Of a stretch of 64,000 nt of DNA, positions 15,539 to 24,013 are shown piece after piece; the stretch's first letter is position 1, and the number at the start of each line of letters is the position of its first letter. This DNA comes from Parasulfuritortus sp037439465 (lineage in GTDB: Bacteria > Pseudomonadota > Gammaproteobacteria > Burkholderiales > Thiobacillaceae): the NCBI GenBank assembly GCA_037439465.1, contig JBBIVX010000005.1, forward strand, positions 1 to 64,000. The letters run 5' to 3'. The position numbers and the translations under genes were made by a program. Below the pieces are notes generated by a model. The model saw nothing but the letters and a program-made list of their open reading frames with translations, was not told the origin of the DNA and ran no database searches.

Positions 15539-16456
15539 TCACGGCGCCTCGAACTCCACGAAGGCCCGGTTCATGTTGGCCCGGTGCAGGTCGTCGTAGT
15601 TCTGCAGGTGCCGGAACTGGGGCAGGTCGGCGTACTTGGCCAGGGTGTCGGGCAGCGACTCCATGTCCTGGGCGGCCTTGCCGATGACGTCGGCCAGGAA
15701 ATCCTCGTAGTCGAGGGAATCGCGCTTCGCCTTGGCCAGGTCGCAGACGCGGCCGTGGCCGGGCACGATGTGCTTCGGGTTCAGTTCGACCAGGGCGTGC
15801 GAGGCCTTCTGGCCGTTCTTTACGCTCGACCAGGGCAGCACGCCGAGGATGCGGTCGACGTAGACCAGATCGCCGGTGAAGACGACGTTGCGCTTGGGCA
15901 GCCAGACCCGGGCGTCGCCGGGGAAATGGGCGTCGGTGTAACGCAGGACGAGGGTCTCGCCGCCCAGTTCCAGGGTGGCTTCGTCACCGGCCAATGTCCG
16001 TTTGGCCGGCATCGGAACCGTTCCGCTCAAACGCTCGCCGAGAAAGTTCTTCAGCATGCCCAGATGCTGCTCGGCGAACTGGTTTTGCGTGGCGGCGGTG
16101 CGCGCCAGGGCGATGGTCTCGACGCCTTGCTCGGCGAAATACGCGTTGCCCAGCCAGCGATGATCCTGGCTGCCGGTGTTGATCACCCAGCGCACCGGCT
16201 TGTCGGTCACTTTGGCGACCGCGGCGGCGAGCTTCTCCGCGCCCAGCTTGCTGGCGCCGGAGTCGATCAGGATGACGCCCTCGGGCGTGACGATGAAGCC
16301 GTAGTTGGCGTTGAGGCCGTCGTTGTCGGCGCTGCGCTGACCCAAAGGCCCGACGATGGCGTGGACGTTGTCGACGACCTTCTCGGCCTTGGGCTGGTAG
16401 TCGGCCAGGGCGGGCAGGGCCAGCAGGGCGGCGAACAGGGCGAAGAGTTTGCGCAT
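15539..16456 (-). CDS. Secreted metallo-beta-lactamase-fold protein with altered metal motif
   Basis: The 305-residue product has a signal peptide (residues 1-18, ALPALA) and a beta-lactamase-fold hydrolase body (GFIVTPEGVILIDSG, VVFTGDLVYVDRI, HIVPGHGRVCD). The metal-binding HxHxDH block is replaced by NTGSQDHRWLGN (residues 93-104), so the first two His are missing. Later ligands (TDAHFPGDA, PGHG) look present. Related proteins are found in SoxH-like and quinoprotein-linked systems. It lies 10 bp after acr3 in the arsenic operon, so a link to arsenic or thiol chemistry in the periplasm is inferred. ATG 16456 is chosen for the signal peptide. Confidence 0.82.
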   Translation of the reverse strand: MRKLFALFAALLALPALADYQPKAEKVVDNVHAIVGPLGQRSADNDGLNANYGFIVTPEGVILIDSGASKLGAEKLAAAVAKVTDKPVRWVINTGSQDHRWLGNAYFAEQGVETIALARTAATQNQFAEQHLGMLKNFLGERLSGTVPMPAKRTLAGDEATLELGGETLVLRYTDAHFPGDARVWLPKRNVVFTGDLVYVDRILGVLPWSSVKNGQKASHALVELNPKHIVPGHGRVCDLAKAKRDSLDYEDFLADVIGKAAQDMESLPDTLAKYADLPQFRHLQNYDDLHRANMNRAFVEFEAP

Positions 16457-16466
16457 GGGTGTTCCT

Positions 16467-17546
16467 TTAACGCCCGGACAGGCCGGCTTCATACCAGCCT
16501 TTGCTGCGGTTGACGAGCTTGACCACCAGCAACATCACCGGCACCTCGATCAGCACGCCGACCACGGTGGCCAGCGCAGCGCCGGACTCGAAGCCGAACA
16601 GCGAGATCGCCGCCGCCACCGCCAGTTCGAAGAAGTTGGAGGCGCCGATCAGGGCCGACGGGCAGGCGACGCTGTGCTTTTCGCCGGCCTTGCGGTTGAG
16701 CCAGTAGGCCAGTCCGGAGTTGAAGAACACCTGGATCAGGATCGGCACGGCGAGCAGGGCGATGATCAGCGGCTGCGAGAGGATCGCCTCGCCCTGGAAG
16801 GCGAACAGCAGGACGAGGGTGGCGAGCAGGGCCAGGATGGAGAGATGGCCGAGCGTCGCCAGTGTGGCGTCGAACCGCGCCTGGCCCTGCTTGAGCAGCG
16901 CCTTGCGCCAGAGTTGCGCCAGGATCACCGGGATGACGATGTAGAGCACCACCGAGGTGAACAGCGTGTCCCACGGCACCGTGATCGCCGATAGGCCGAG
17001 CAGCAGGGCGACGATGGGCGCGAAGGCGAAGATCATGATGGTGTCGTTGAGCGCCACCTGCGACAGCGTGAAATACGGATCGCCGCCGGTCAGCCGGCTC
17101 CAGACGAACACCATGGCGGTGCAGGGCGCAGCGGCCAGCAGGATGAGGCCGGCGACGTAGCTGTCGAGCTGCTCCGCCGGCAGGTACGGCGCGAACCACT
17201 GGCGGATGAACAGCCAGGCCAGCAGGGCCATGGAAAACGGCTTCACGGCCCAGTTTACGAACAGGGTGACGCCAATGCCGCGCCAGTGGTCCTTCACCTG
17301 ATGCAGGGCGCCGAAGTCGATCTTCATCAGCATCGGGATGATCATCACCCAGATCAGCAGGCCGACCGGCAGGTTGACCTGGGCGACTTCCATGCGGCCG
17401 AGGGCCTGGAAGGGCGCCGGGAACAACTGGCCAAGGACCACGCCGGCGGTGATGCAGAGCGCGACCCACAGCGACAGCCAGCGCTCGAAAAGGCTCATGG
17501 AAGCGCCGGCGGCGCGTTTGGCAGTGACTTCGCACTGGGCCGACAT
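16467..17546 (-). CDS. acr3: Arsenite efflux transporter Acr3
   Basis: The 359-residue, roughly ten-helix protein matches Acr3 (ArsB of the bile/arsenite/riboflavin transporter family), which exports As(III). Family features are MIIPMLMKIDF, the conserved Cys in LLAAAPCTAMVFVWS, and IGASNFFELAVAAAISLFG. The chosen ATG at 17546 lies 2 bp after the arsC stop. The operon order arsR-arsC-acr3 is standard, and expression should be released from ArsR by arsenite. Confidence 0.95.
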   Translation of the reverse strand: MSAQCEVTAKRAAGASMSLFERWLSLWVALCITAGVVLGQLFPAPFQALGRMEVAQVNLPVGLLIWVMIIPMLMKIDFGALHQVKDHWRGIGVTLFVNWAVKPFSMALLAWLFIRQWFAPYLPAEQLDSYVAGLILLAAAPCTAMVFVWSRLTGGDPYFTLSQVALNDTIMIFAFAPIVALLLGLSAITVPWDTLFTSVVLYIVIPVILAQLWRKALLKQGQARFDATLATLGHLSILALLATLVLLFAFQGEAILSQPLIIALLAVPILIQVFFNSGLAYWLNRKAGEKHSVACPSALIGASNFFELAVAAAISLFGFESGAALATVVGVLIEVPVMLLVVKLVNRSKGWYEAGLSGR

Positions 17547-17548
17547 GG

Positions 17549-17968
17549 CTACAGCCCGAGCGCTTCTTTGACGGCCGGCACCAGGCGGGCGCGGATGTCG
17601 TCGCGTACCGTCAGGAATGATTCCAGCGGCGCGCCGTGCGGGTCGTGGAAGGGCAGGTGAATGGAGCGCACCGGCTTCGGGAACACCGGGCAGGTCTCCC
17701 TGGCGTTGTCGCACACGGTGATCACCAGATCGACTGGCTCGTTCCTGAACACGTCCACGTCCTTAGGGTACAGGCCGTCGGTGGGCAGGCCGATCTGTTG
17801 CAGCGCCGCGATGGCGCCATCGGCCACCTTGGGCTGTGGCCGGGTGCCGGCGGAGACGGCGCGAACCCGGCCGGCGAGGTCATGATTGACCAGGGCCTCG
17901 GCCATTTGCGAGCGGCAGGAGTTGCCGGTGCATAGGATAAGTACGGTAGGGAGATGTTTGGAGTTCAT
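17549..17968 (-). CDS. arsC: Arsenate reductase, thioredoxin-coupled type
   Basis: The 139-residue enzyme reduces arsenate to arsenite. It is of the low-molecular-weight phosphatase type: the P-loop CTGNSCRS gives Cys13 as the nucleophile, with Cys86 and Cys93 (VCDNARETC) as the resolving pair oxidised during the cycle and reduced by thioredoxin. Its product is exported by Acr3, encoded directly downstream. It starts 53 bp after arsR, and that gap holds an ArsR-like operator. Confidence 0.96.
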   Translation of the reverse strand: MNSKHLPTVLILCTGNSCRSQMAEALVNHDLAGRVRAVSAGTRPQPKVADGAIAALQQIGLPTDGLYPKDVDVFRNEPVDLVITVCDNARETCPVFPKPVRSIHLPFHDPHGAPLESFLTVRDDIRARLVPAVKEALGL

Positions 17969-18001
17969 TGTATGGCCGTAGGTTGGCGACTCTGCACTTC
18001 A

Positions 18002-18021
18002 ATATGCGTATAAACAGATAT
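18002..18021. promoter_or_regulatory. Candidate ArsR operator in the arsR-arsC gap
   Basis: ATAT-N12-ATAT starts right after the arsR stop codon (18022-18024) and upstream of arsC. The same ATAT-N12-ATAT layout occurs at 18377-18396 in front of arsR. A second ArsR site here would allow separate control of arsC and the genes after it. Confidence 0.55.
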
Positions 18022-18366
18022 TCATGCACGGCAGCGGTTTGGTCGGACAGCCATTCCGGACAAGCGGTCGCTGTCCAAGCCGTATTCACTCTCGGCCGTA
18101 TCTCGGCCGACGATCTCCAGGATGCTGTAGGCCCACAACGGCAGTTCCGGATGCAGGCGGTAGTAGACCCAGGTGCCCTCACGGCGCATCGCCGCCAGGC
18201 CCGCTTCCCGCATTACCGCGAGGTGGCGCGATATCTTCGGTTGGGGCAGGTCGAGCGCGGCCACCAGTTCGCAGACGCATAATTCGCCCTCTCGCAGCAG
18301 CAGGGTCAGGATACGCCTGCGGGTGGCGTCAGACAGGCTATCGAAGAAGGTCTGTGATTCGATCAT
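18022..18366 (-). CDS. arsR: Arsenic-responsive repressor ArsR
   Basis: The 114-residue winged-helix regulator has the As(III)-sensing CVC motif (Cys30, Cys32 in ELCVCEL) at the start of the DNA-reading helix region (LPQPKISRHLAVMREAGL). ATG 18366 gives the usual ArsR N-terminus (MIESQTFFDSLSDATRRRIL); ATG 18375 is also possible and adds three residues. It should bind the ATAT-N12-ATAT sites at 18377 and 18002 and be released by As(III) or Sb(III). Confidence 0.93.
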   Translation of the reverse strand: MIESQTFFDSLSDATRRRILTLLLREGELCVCELVAALDLPQPKISRHLAVMREAGLAAMRREGTWVYYRLHPELPLWAYSILEIVGRDTAESEYGLDSDRLSGMAVRPNRCRA

Positions 18367-18376
18367 GGTTCGCATA

Positions 18377-18396
18377 ATATACGCCGAATCGAATAT
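18377..18396. promoter_or_regulatory. Candidate ArsR operator upstream of arsR
   Basis: ATAT-N12-ATAT with inner bases close to CG...CG symmetry (TCG and CGT on the minus strand) lies about 10 bp before the arsR ATG at 18366. It matches the layout of the site at 18002-18021. It would give autoregulation of arsR. Confidence 0.6.
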
Positions 18397-18444
18397 AAGC
18401 AAGGGCGGTGGGCGGGTACGGGCCGTGCCCGCCACGGGGGTAAC

Positions 18445-19335
18445 TCAGAGCGCTTGCAAGGCAAGGGCCAGGCCGATCAGGCTGGCGATGGCGGCCAGGC
18501 CGTGCAGCCGGGCGCGTGCCCGGTAGCGGCCGGCCAGGCCTTCCGGCGGGAAGTTGGCGATCAGGTAGGGCTGACCGTGACGGGGGCGGCTGAGTACATG
18601 CCTGGCCGGTTCGGCCAGGCTGTTCTGCTTAAGCGTCTCCAGCTGCCGGCGGGCGGCCTGGCGGGCCAGTTGCCACTCTTCGGGATTCAGCTCGCCGTTG
18701 CCGTCGAGGTCGAAACGGCGGTGCAGGTCGTCGCGGTCGTCTTTCCATTCGGCCAGCACGCGGCCTAGTTCGAGGCGCTCGTCGAAGCGTGCGCGGTCCC
18801 CGCCCCCGCTGGTGAACTCGCCCAGGGCATAGAGGTAGTCGCCGACCAGCAGGAGTTCTTCCTCCACCTTGCTGTCACCGGTGGTGTAACTTTCACTGCG
18901 ACTGGTGAGTATCTCCGCGCCGATCGGGTCGAGCAGGCAGTGGCCGCTGCCATCGTCGAGGATGAACGGCACGTCGCTTTCACCCGCTTCGGTCTGGCGC
19001 CAGTCGTCACCGCGGCGGACGTAGGCGCGGTAGCGGTACCACAAGCAGGGCAGGCGCCGGGCCGGGCTGTACACGGGGGCATCGTCGGCTGCCCGGCCGA
19101 CACCGACCAGTTCGACATACCCCTGGGCGGTTGAGGCGACGCGTGAGGTCGGCGTGCAGGCGACCGCCAGCGCTCGGCGCAGGTTGCCATGCCAGGCCAG
19201 CAGACCGAGTGCCAGCGTTGCCGCGAGCACACCCGCCCAACCGGCCGCCGTCTCCAGTTTCAGGCCAAGCAGGAGCAGTGCGAGGTAGCCGCCGCCTGAA
19301 ACCCAGTCGCGCCAGTGGCGGATCAGCAGGCGCAC
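18445..19335 (-). CDS. GIDE-domain membrane protein with EF-hand loop
   Basis: The 296-residue product has two N-terminal membrane segments (~15-50), a GIDE-type domain (roughly 55-270) and a C-terminal membrane helix. GIDE is the domain of the mitochondrial ligase MULAN; bacterial copies lack the RING finger and often neighbour lemA, as here. It carries a textbook EF-hand calcium loop, DLDGNGELNPEE (209-220), between the two halves of the domain. The start is GTG 19335, 15 bp after the lemA stop; a later start would remove the first helix. Its role is unknown; envelope stress or membrane quality control is a guess. Confidence 0.75.
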   Translation of the reverse strand: MRLLIRHWRDWVSGGGYLALLLLGLKLETAAGWAGVLAATLALGLLAWHGNLRRALAVACTPTSRVASTAQGYVELVGVGRAADDAPVYSPARRLPCLWYRYRAYVRRGDDWRQTEAGESDVPFILDDGSGHCLLDPIGAEILTSRSESYTTGDSKVEEELLLVGDYLYALGEFTSGGGDRARFDERLELGRVLAEWKDDRDDLHRRFDLDGNGELNPEEWQLARQAARRQLETLKQNSLAEPARHVLSRPRHGQPYLIANFPPEGLAGRYRARARLHGLAAIASLIGLALALQAL

Positions 19336-19350
19336 GGCAGCAGCGCCGCG

Positions 19351-19926
19351 TCACTCCCGGAAGAGCGACTTGAGATCGACATCCTTCTTCTCGGCCCCGT
19401 TGAAACGCAGCAGCTGCGCCTTGTGAAACCTGAACAGGTCGGCGACGATGGAATCGGGGAACTGCTCGATGCGGACGTTGTTGATGTTGACGCTGTCGTT
19501 GTAGAGCTCGCGCCGGTCGGCGATGGCCTCTTCCAGACTGGTGATGCGTCGGAGCAATTGCATGAAGTGTTCGTTGGCCTTCAGCTCGGGGTAGGCCTCC
19601 ACCACGGCGAACAGCTGACCGAGGCCGGCCCGCAGCGCGGTCTCGGCGATACCGAGGGCCTGCATGTCGCGGCCCGCGCGCGCCTCTTGCACCTGGCCGC
19701 GGGCCTGGGTGATGCGCTCCAGGGTGGTTTGCTCGAATTCTTTATATTGCCGGCAGGTCTCCACCAGCTTGGGCAGTTCGTCGTGACGCTGTTTGAGCAA
19801 CACGTCGATATTCGACCAAGCCAGGCTGACGTTGTGCTTGATCTCTACCAGGCTGTTGTAGAGGACGATGCCATAGATCAGCACGAAGGCCATGAGACCC
19901 AGCACCAGTACGGTCACAGCCACCAT
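19351..19926 (-). CDS. lemA: LemA family protein
   Basis: The 191-residue product has one N-terminal membrane helix (~4-26) and a long helical domain. Its family signature is YNSLVEIKHNVSLAWSNIDVLLKQRHDELPKLVETC, and the C-terminal part carries YNDSVNINNVRIEQFPD. LemA proteins are membrane-anchored helical-bundle proteins of unclear function. The gene precedes the GIDE-domain gene with a 15-bp gap, a pairing known in many bacteria. It diverges from the EF-G paralogue. Confidence 0.93.
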   Translation of the reverse strand: MVAVTVLVLGLMAFVLIYGIVLYNSLVEIKHNVSLAWSNIDVLLKQRHDELPKLVETCRQYKEFEQTTLERITQARGQVQEARAGRDMQALGIAETALRAGLGQLFAVVEAYPELKANEHFMQLLRRITSLEEAIADRRELYNDSVNINNVRIEQFPDSIVADLFRFHKAQLLRFNGAEKKDVDLKSLFRE

Positions 19927-20012
19927 GACGGTCCCTTTCGGTAATGTTGTCGGCGGCCGCCATCATAAGGCAAGTCCGCCGCGACCGGCACGGCACCAAC
20001 ACTGTCGGTCCA

Positions 20013-20041
20013 TTGCTGGGGCGCTTTTGCCTACCTATACT
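20013..20041 (+). promoter_or_regulatory. Sigma-70-type promoter for the EF-G paralogue
   Basis: TTGCTG (20013-20018) and TATACT (20036-20041) are 17 bp apart, a near-consensus layout. The ATG at 20087 lies 46 bp downstream. Confidence 0.6.
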
Positions 20042-20086
20042 CACTCTTTGCTACAGCCATTTCACACCCTGCCTCAGGAAAACATC

Positions 20087-22132
20087 ATGTCTGACAACTC
20101 TTCCGACAACATCCGCGCCCTTGCCCTGGTCGGCCACGGCGGCGCCGGCAAGACCACCCTGATCGAGGCCCTGCTGGCCAAGGCCGGCGCCATCGACGCG
20201 CCTGGCAGCGTGGAGAAAGGCAACACCGTCTGCGACTACGACCCACAGGAAAAGAAACACCTGCATTCCATCAAGTTGGCGGCGGCACACCTGGAGCACG
20301 GTGGTGTGCGTATCCACCTCATCGACACCCCCGGTTACCCCGATTTCATGGGCCAGGCCATGTGTGCACTGGACGCGGTGGAGACCGTGGCGGTAGTGAT
20401 CGACGCGCAGAAGGGCATCGAGCTGACCGCCAGCCGGATGATGCACTGGGCGCAGACCCGCAAGCTCGATCGCATGCTCATCATCAACAAGATCGACGCC
20501 CCCGGCGTCGATCTGCCCGCCCTGCTGGCGGACATCCAGACGGCCTTCGGCCGTGAATGCCTGCCCATCAACCTGCCGGCCGGCGGCGGCAGCAAGGTGG
20601 TGGATTGCTTCTTCAACCCGGCTGGCGACGCCGACTTCTCCTCGGTGGCCGCCGCCCACCAAGCCCTGGTCGATCAGGTGGTGGAGGTGGACGAAGGCCT
20701 CATGACGCTCTACCTGGAGCAGGGTGCGGTGGCGCCGGAACAATTGCATGCGCCCTTTGAACAGGCCTTGCGTGATGGCCATTTGATTCCGGTCTGTTTC
20801 GTTTCGGCGCAGACCGGGGCCGGCGTGGCGGCGCTGCTCGACATCCTGGTCAGATTGTTGCCCAGCCCGGCCGAAGGCAATCCGCCGCTGTTCATAAAAG
20901 GCGAGGGCGAGGCGGCGCAGCCCTACCGTTCCGAGCCGGATCCGGCCAAGCACGTCATCGCCCACGTATTCAAGGTGGAGATGGACCCTTATGTCGGCAA
21001 GATCTGCACCTTCCGCGTCCATCAGGGCGTGGCCACGCCCAACAGCCAGCTCTATATCGGCGACGGCCGCAAGCCTTTCAAGCCGGGGCACCTCTACCGG
21101 GTGCAGGGCAAGCAACTGATAGAAGTGGCGGCCTGCGTCCCTGGCGACATCTGCGCCGTCACCAAGGTCGATGACCTGAACTTCGACGCCGTGCTGCATG
21201 ACGCCGCGGATGACGACCACATTCACATGCAGCCCCTGGACTTTCCCCATGCCGTCTTCGGTCTCGCCATCCGGCCCAGGAAGCAGGCCGATGCCTCCAA
21301 GCTGGCCGAGGTGCTGCACCGGCTGGTTGGCGACGATCCCGGTCTCGCCGTCGAGCACGACGCCACCACCCACGAGGCGGTCATACGCGGTCTGGGCGAG
21401 ATGCATCTCGCCAACGTGCTGGAAAAGATGCGGGAGCAGTTCCGCCTCGACATCGAGACCCACCCGCCCACCATTCCTTATCGGGAGACGATCCAGGCCG
21501 CGGCCGAGGGCCACCACCGGCACAAGAAACAGACCGGCGGCGCCGGCCAGTTCGGCGAGGTCTACCTGCGAGTGGAACCGATGGAGCGGGGCGCCGGTTT
21601 TGAATACGTCGATGCCGTGAAAGGCGGCGTCATACCTGGCCAGTTCATTCCCGCCGTGGAAAAAGGCGTGCGCCAGGCCATGAATCTGGGCGCCGTAGCC
21701 GGCTACCCGTTGCAGGATGTGCGCGTCACCGTCTACGACGGCAAGAGCCATCCGGTGGACGGCAAGGAGGTCGCCTTCATCGCCGCCGGCAAGAAGGCCT
21801 TCCTGGAGGCCATGAGCAAGGCCAGGCCAATCGTGCTGGAACCCATCGTCAACATCGAGATGACCGTGCCGGAGCCGGCCTTCGGTGATGTCAGCGGTGA
21901 TTTCTCCGGCCGCCGCGGCCAGATTACCGGCAGCCAGACGGGACGCGGCGGCATGATGCTGCTCAATGGCCTGGTGCCGCTGGCCGAATTGGAAAATTTT
22001 CAGCAGCGTCTCAAGGCGCTCACCGGCGGCCAGGGTTCCTATACCCTGGAACTGTCGCACTACGAGCAGGTGCCGCCCAACGTCCAGCAGCAACTGGCAG
22101 CGGCCTTCAAACCGGTGGAGGAGGAGGATTGA
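20087..22132 (+). CDS. Elongation factor G-like GTPase
   Basis: The 681-residue protein has all five EF-G domains. The G1 loop is GHGGAGKTT instead of the AHIDAGKTT of the housekeeping EF-G; G3 is DTPGYPDF and G4 is NKID. This is typical of the EF-G-like subfamily (EF-G2), which binds GTP but may not drive normal translocation. ATG 20087 follows a CAGGAA ribosome site. The gene stands alone here, away from the rpsL-rpsG-fusA-tuf operon, with its own promoter. The exact role of this subfamily is uncertain; specialised translation or ribosome rescue has been suggested for relatives. Confidence 0.9.
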   Translation: MSDNSSDNIRALALVGHGGAGKTTLIEALLAKAGAIDAPGSVEKGNTVCDYDPQEKKHLHSIKLAAAHLEHGGVRIHLIDTPGYPDFMGQAMCALDAVETVAVVIDAQKGIELTASRMMHWAQTRKLDRMLIINKIDAPGVDLPALLADIQTAFGRECLPINLPAGGGSKVVDCFFNPAGDADFSSVAAAHQALVDQVVEVDEGLMTLYLEQGAVAPEQLHAPFEQALRDGHLIPVCFVSAQTGAGVAALLDILVRLLPSPAEGNPPLFIKGEGEAAQPYRSEPDPAKHVIAHVFKVEMDPYVGKICTFRVHQGVATPNSQLYIGDGRKPFKPGHLYRVQGKQLIEVAACVPGDICAVTKVDDLNFDAVLHDAADDDHIHMQPLDFPHAVFGLAIRPRKQADASKLAEVLHRLVGDDPGLAVEHDATTHEAVIRGLGEMHLANVLEKMREQFRLDIETHPPTIPYRETIQAAAEGHHRHKKQTGGAGQFGEVYLRVEPMERGAGFEYVDAVKGGVIPGQFIPAVEKGVRQAMNLGAVAGYPLQDVRVTVYDGKSHPVDGKEVAFIAAGKKAFLEAMSKARPIVLEPIVNIEMTVPEPAFGDVSGDFSGRRGQITGSQTGRGGMMLLNGLVPLAELENFQQRLKALTGGQGSYTLELSHYEQVPPNVQQQLAAAFKPVEEED

Positions 22133-22141
22133 GCGGCGGCG

Positions 22142-22768
22142 TCAATCGGTGCGCTGGGCGAAGGCCTTCAGGTCTTCCTTGACGATGTGTTCCGACACCA
22201 CCTCATCGGCGAGGAAATTGAACAGGGTGTCCGCCTCCAGTTCGCCCCTGTGGTAACGCTCGCTCAGTTCCTTGCTGAGCGTCAGCAGGCGGTAATGAAT
22301 TTCATGGTGTTGGCGCGTCTGCGGGTAGGCGGATTGCGCCAGCAGGGTTTCCTCGGCGCAGAAATGGTCGGTCAAGGCGCCGATCAGCTCGTCGACCTGC
22401 AATTCCAGGTCGATCTTGGGCCGCTTTTCGATGATCGCCGCCAACAGCGCATTGCCGAGGGTGAACAGGTTGCGATGCTGGGCGTCGATGAGCGCATGGC
22501 CGCATTCATACTCCTGGCGCCAGATCAGCGGGACGCAGCGGCTGGCGGCACGGGTGTCGGTGGCGACAGTTGGCTGCCGGCGCAGGCTCCTTGCCTGCCG
22601 ATGTGCCCGGCGCATCGCCCACACCAAGGCGCCAGCCGCGACCAGCAACAGGCCGCTCGCCAGCCCCCATGGATTGCGCAGGCCGAGCGCCACCAGTGCC
22701 CCGGCGCCCATGTAGAGGTAGGGTAGTGTCTCGTAAAGCCCCGCAGGCCGCGATTTCGGGTCAGACAT
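22142..22768 (-). CDS. Membrane-anchored bacteriohemerythrin
   Basis: The 208-residue product has two N-terminal membrane segments (~15-50) and a C-terminal hemerythrin domain. The di-iron ligands are visible: H in ECGHALIDAQHRNLF, E in the following helix, HFCAEE, HHEIHY and EHIVKED. The domain binds O2 reversibly and may sense or deliver it. ATG 22768 is used because AGGA precedes it; ATG 22798 would add ten residues. It converges closely on the EF-G paralogue (9 bp apart) and diverges from hupK. Proximity to hydrogenase maturation genes hints at an oxygen-related role, but this is inference. Confidence 0.87.
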   Translation of the reverse strand: MSDPKSRPAGLYETLPYLYMGAGALVALGLRNPWGLASGLLLVAAGALVWAMRRAHRQARSLRRQPTVATDTRAASRCVPLIWRQEYECGHALIDAQHRNLFTLGNALLAAIIEKRPKIDLELQVDELIGALTDHFCAEETLLAQSAYPQTRQHHEIHYRLLTLSKELSERYHRGELEADTLFNFLADEVVSEHIVKEDLKAFAQRTD

Positions 22769-22915
22769 GATCCTGAGTTCCCCCCTGTTATTTGTCATAG
22801 ACTGCCATGAACTACATTTTCCGCCTAATTGATGGCGTCTGTCAGGTAGAGCCGCAAGGGTGGCCCGGCTAGAATGACACTCTGCCGGTCAACCCGGCCG
22901 CCCAGGTTCTAAGTC

Positions 22916-24013
22916 ATGTCGAGTCCAGCACCGCTCAGCGACGCACCCGAAGGCCGCATCGATATCCGCATCCGCAGGCGGTTGTCGGTCGTGCTTGGCG
23001 TCGAGTTGCATTCAACCCGGCCCCAATGGGCGCAACGCCTCATGGCCGGCCGCACGCCGGCGGATGCGGCGGCGCTCGCCGGCCGGATCTATAGTCTCTG
23101 CGGCCATGCCCAGGGCATCGCGGCGGCTGCAGCCGCCACGGCGGCCGCCGGCCGCAGTGTGCTCCCGGCCAGCGGCGAGGCGCTGGCGGAGATGGCGCGC
23201 GAGCACGCCTGGCGATTGTTGCTCGACTGGCCGCAACAGGCCGGTCTGGCGGCCGACATGGCCACCCTGCTGGCGCTGCGCCGGGCGGCCGCCGCGCCGG
23301 AGGAATTGGCGGCGGCCCTGGACGTTATCCTGGCGGAGCGCTTACTGGGTAGGCCGGCCGCCGCCTGGCTGGCGCAGGGGTGGGCGGAGTTCGAGGCCTG
23401 GCGGCAGCAGGGCGAGACCATGCCGGCCAGGCTGTTCCGGCAGTTGGCGGCCGGCGGTGAAAGCGCGGCCGGCGCCGGACCGCTGTTGCCGCCCTTGTCC
23501 GACTGGTCCGCGGCGGACCTCGATGCCTTGGGGCGGCAGGCCCTCACGCAAACGGATTACTGTGCCCGCCCTGCCTGGCGCGGCCAGGCCGCCGAAACCG
23601 GTGCCGTGAGCCGGCAGCGGCAGCAGCCTTTGCTGGCGGCCTGGATCGCCCGCCATGGCCGTGATGCGGGCGCCCATCTGCTCGCCAGACTACTTGAACT
23701 GGCGATGCTGCCGGGCTGGTTGCGGGGAAACGGGCCGGTGCTGGTGCGCGCGCGGACACTGGGGGAGAATACCGGCCTGGCCGGGGTGGAAACCTCCCGG
23801 GGTGTGCTGTTCCACGTAGTGCGGCTGGCGGCCGGCAAGGTGGCGGACTATCGCATCATCGCCCCCACGGAATGGAATTTTCATCCCGCCGGCGCTTTCG
23901 TCGCGACCATCGCGCAGTTGCCGGCCGAAGCCGGGCTGGAGGCGCGCGTCCGCCAGGCGGCGCTGGCTCTCGACCCCTGCGTGGCCTATGGCGTGGAGGT
24001 GATCGATGCATGA
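22916..24013 (+). CDS. hupK: Hydrogenase maturation protein HupK
   Basis: The 365-residue protein resembles a worn-down NiFe-hydrogenase large subunit, as HupK/HoxV proteins do. The N-terminal CxxC site is reduced to SLCGHAQ and the C-terminal DPCxxC to LDPCVAYGVEV. Such proteins act as scaffolds on which the Fe(CN)2CO group is built or carried to the large subunit. It overlaps hypA by 8 bp. The gene is Ala-rich and poorly conserved in the middle. Confidence 0.85.
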   Translation: MSSPAPLSDAPEGRIDIRIRRRLSVVLGVELHSTRPQWAQRLMAGRTPADAAALAGRIYSLCGHAQGIAAAAAATAAAGRSVLPASGEALAEMAREHAWRLLLDWPQQAGLAADMATLLALRRAAAAPEELAAALDVILAERLLGRPAAAWLAQGWAEFEAWRQQGETMPARLFRQLAAGGESAAGAGPLLPPLSDWSAADLDALGRQALTQTDYCARPAWRGQAAETGAVSRQRQQPLLAAWIARHGRDAGAHLLARLLELAMLPGWLRGNGPVLVRARTLGENTGLAGVETSRGVLFHVVRLAAGKVADYRIIAPTEWNFHPAGAFVATIAQLPAEAGLEARVRQAALALDPCVAYGVEVIDA

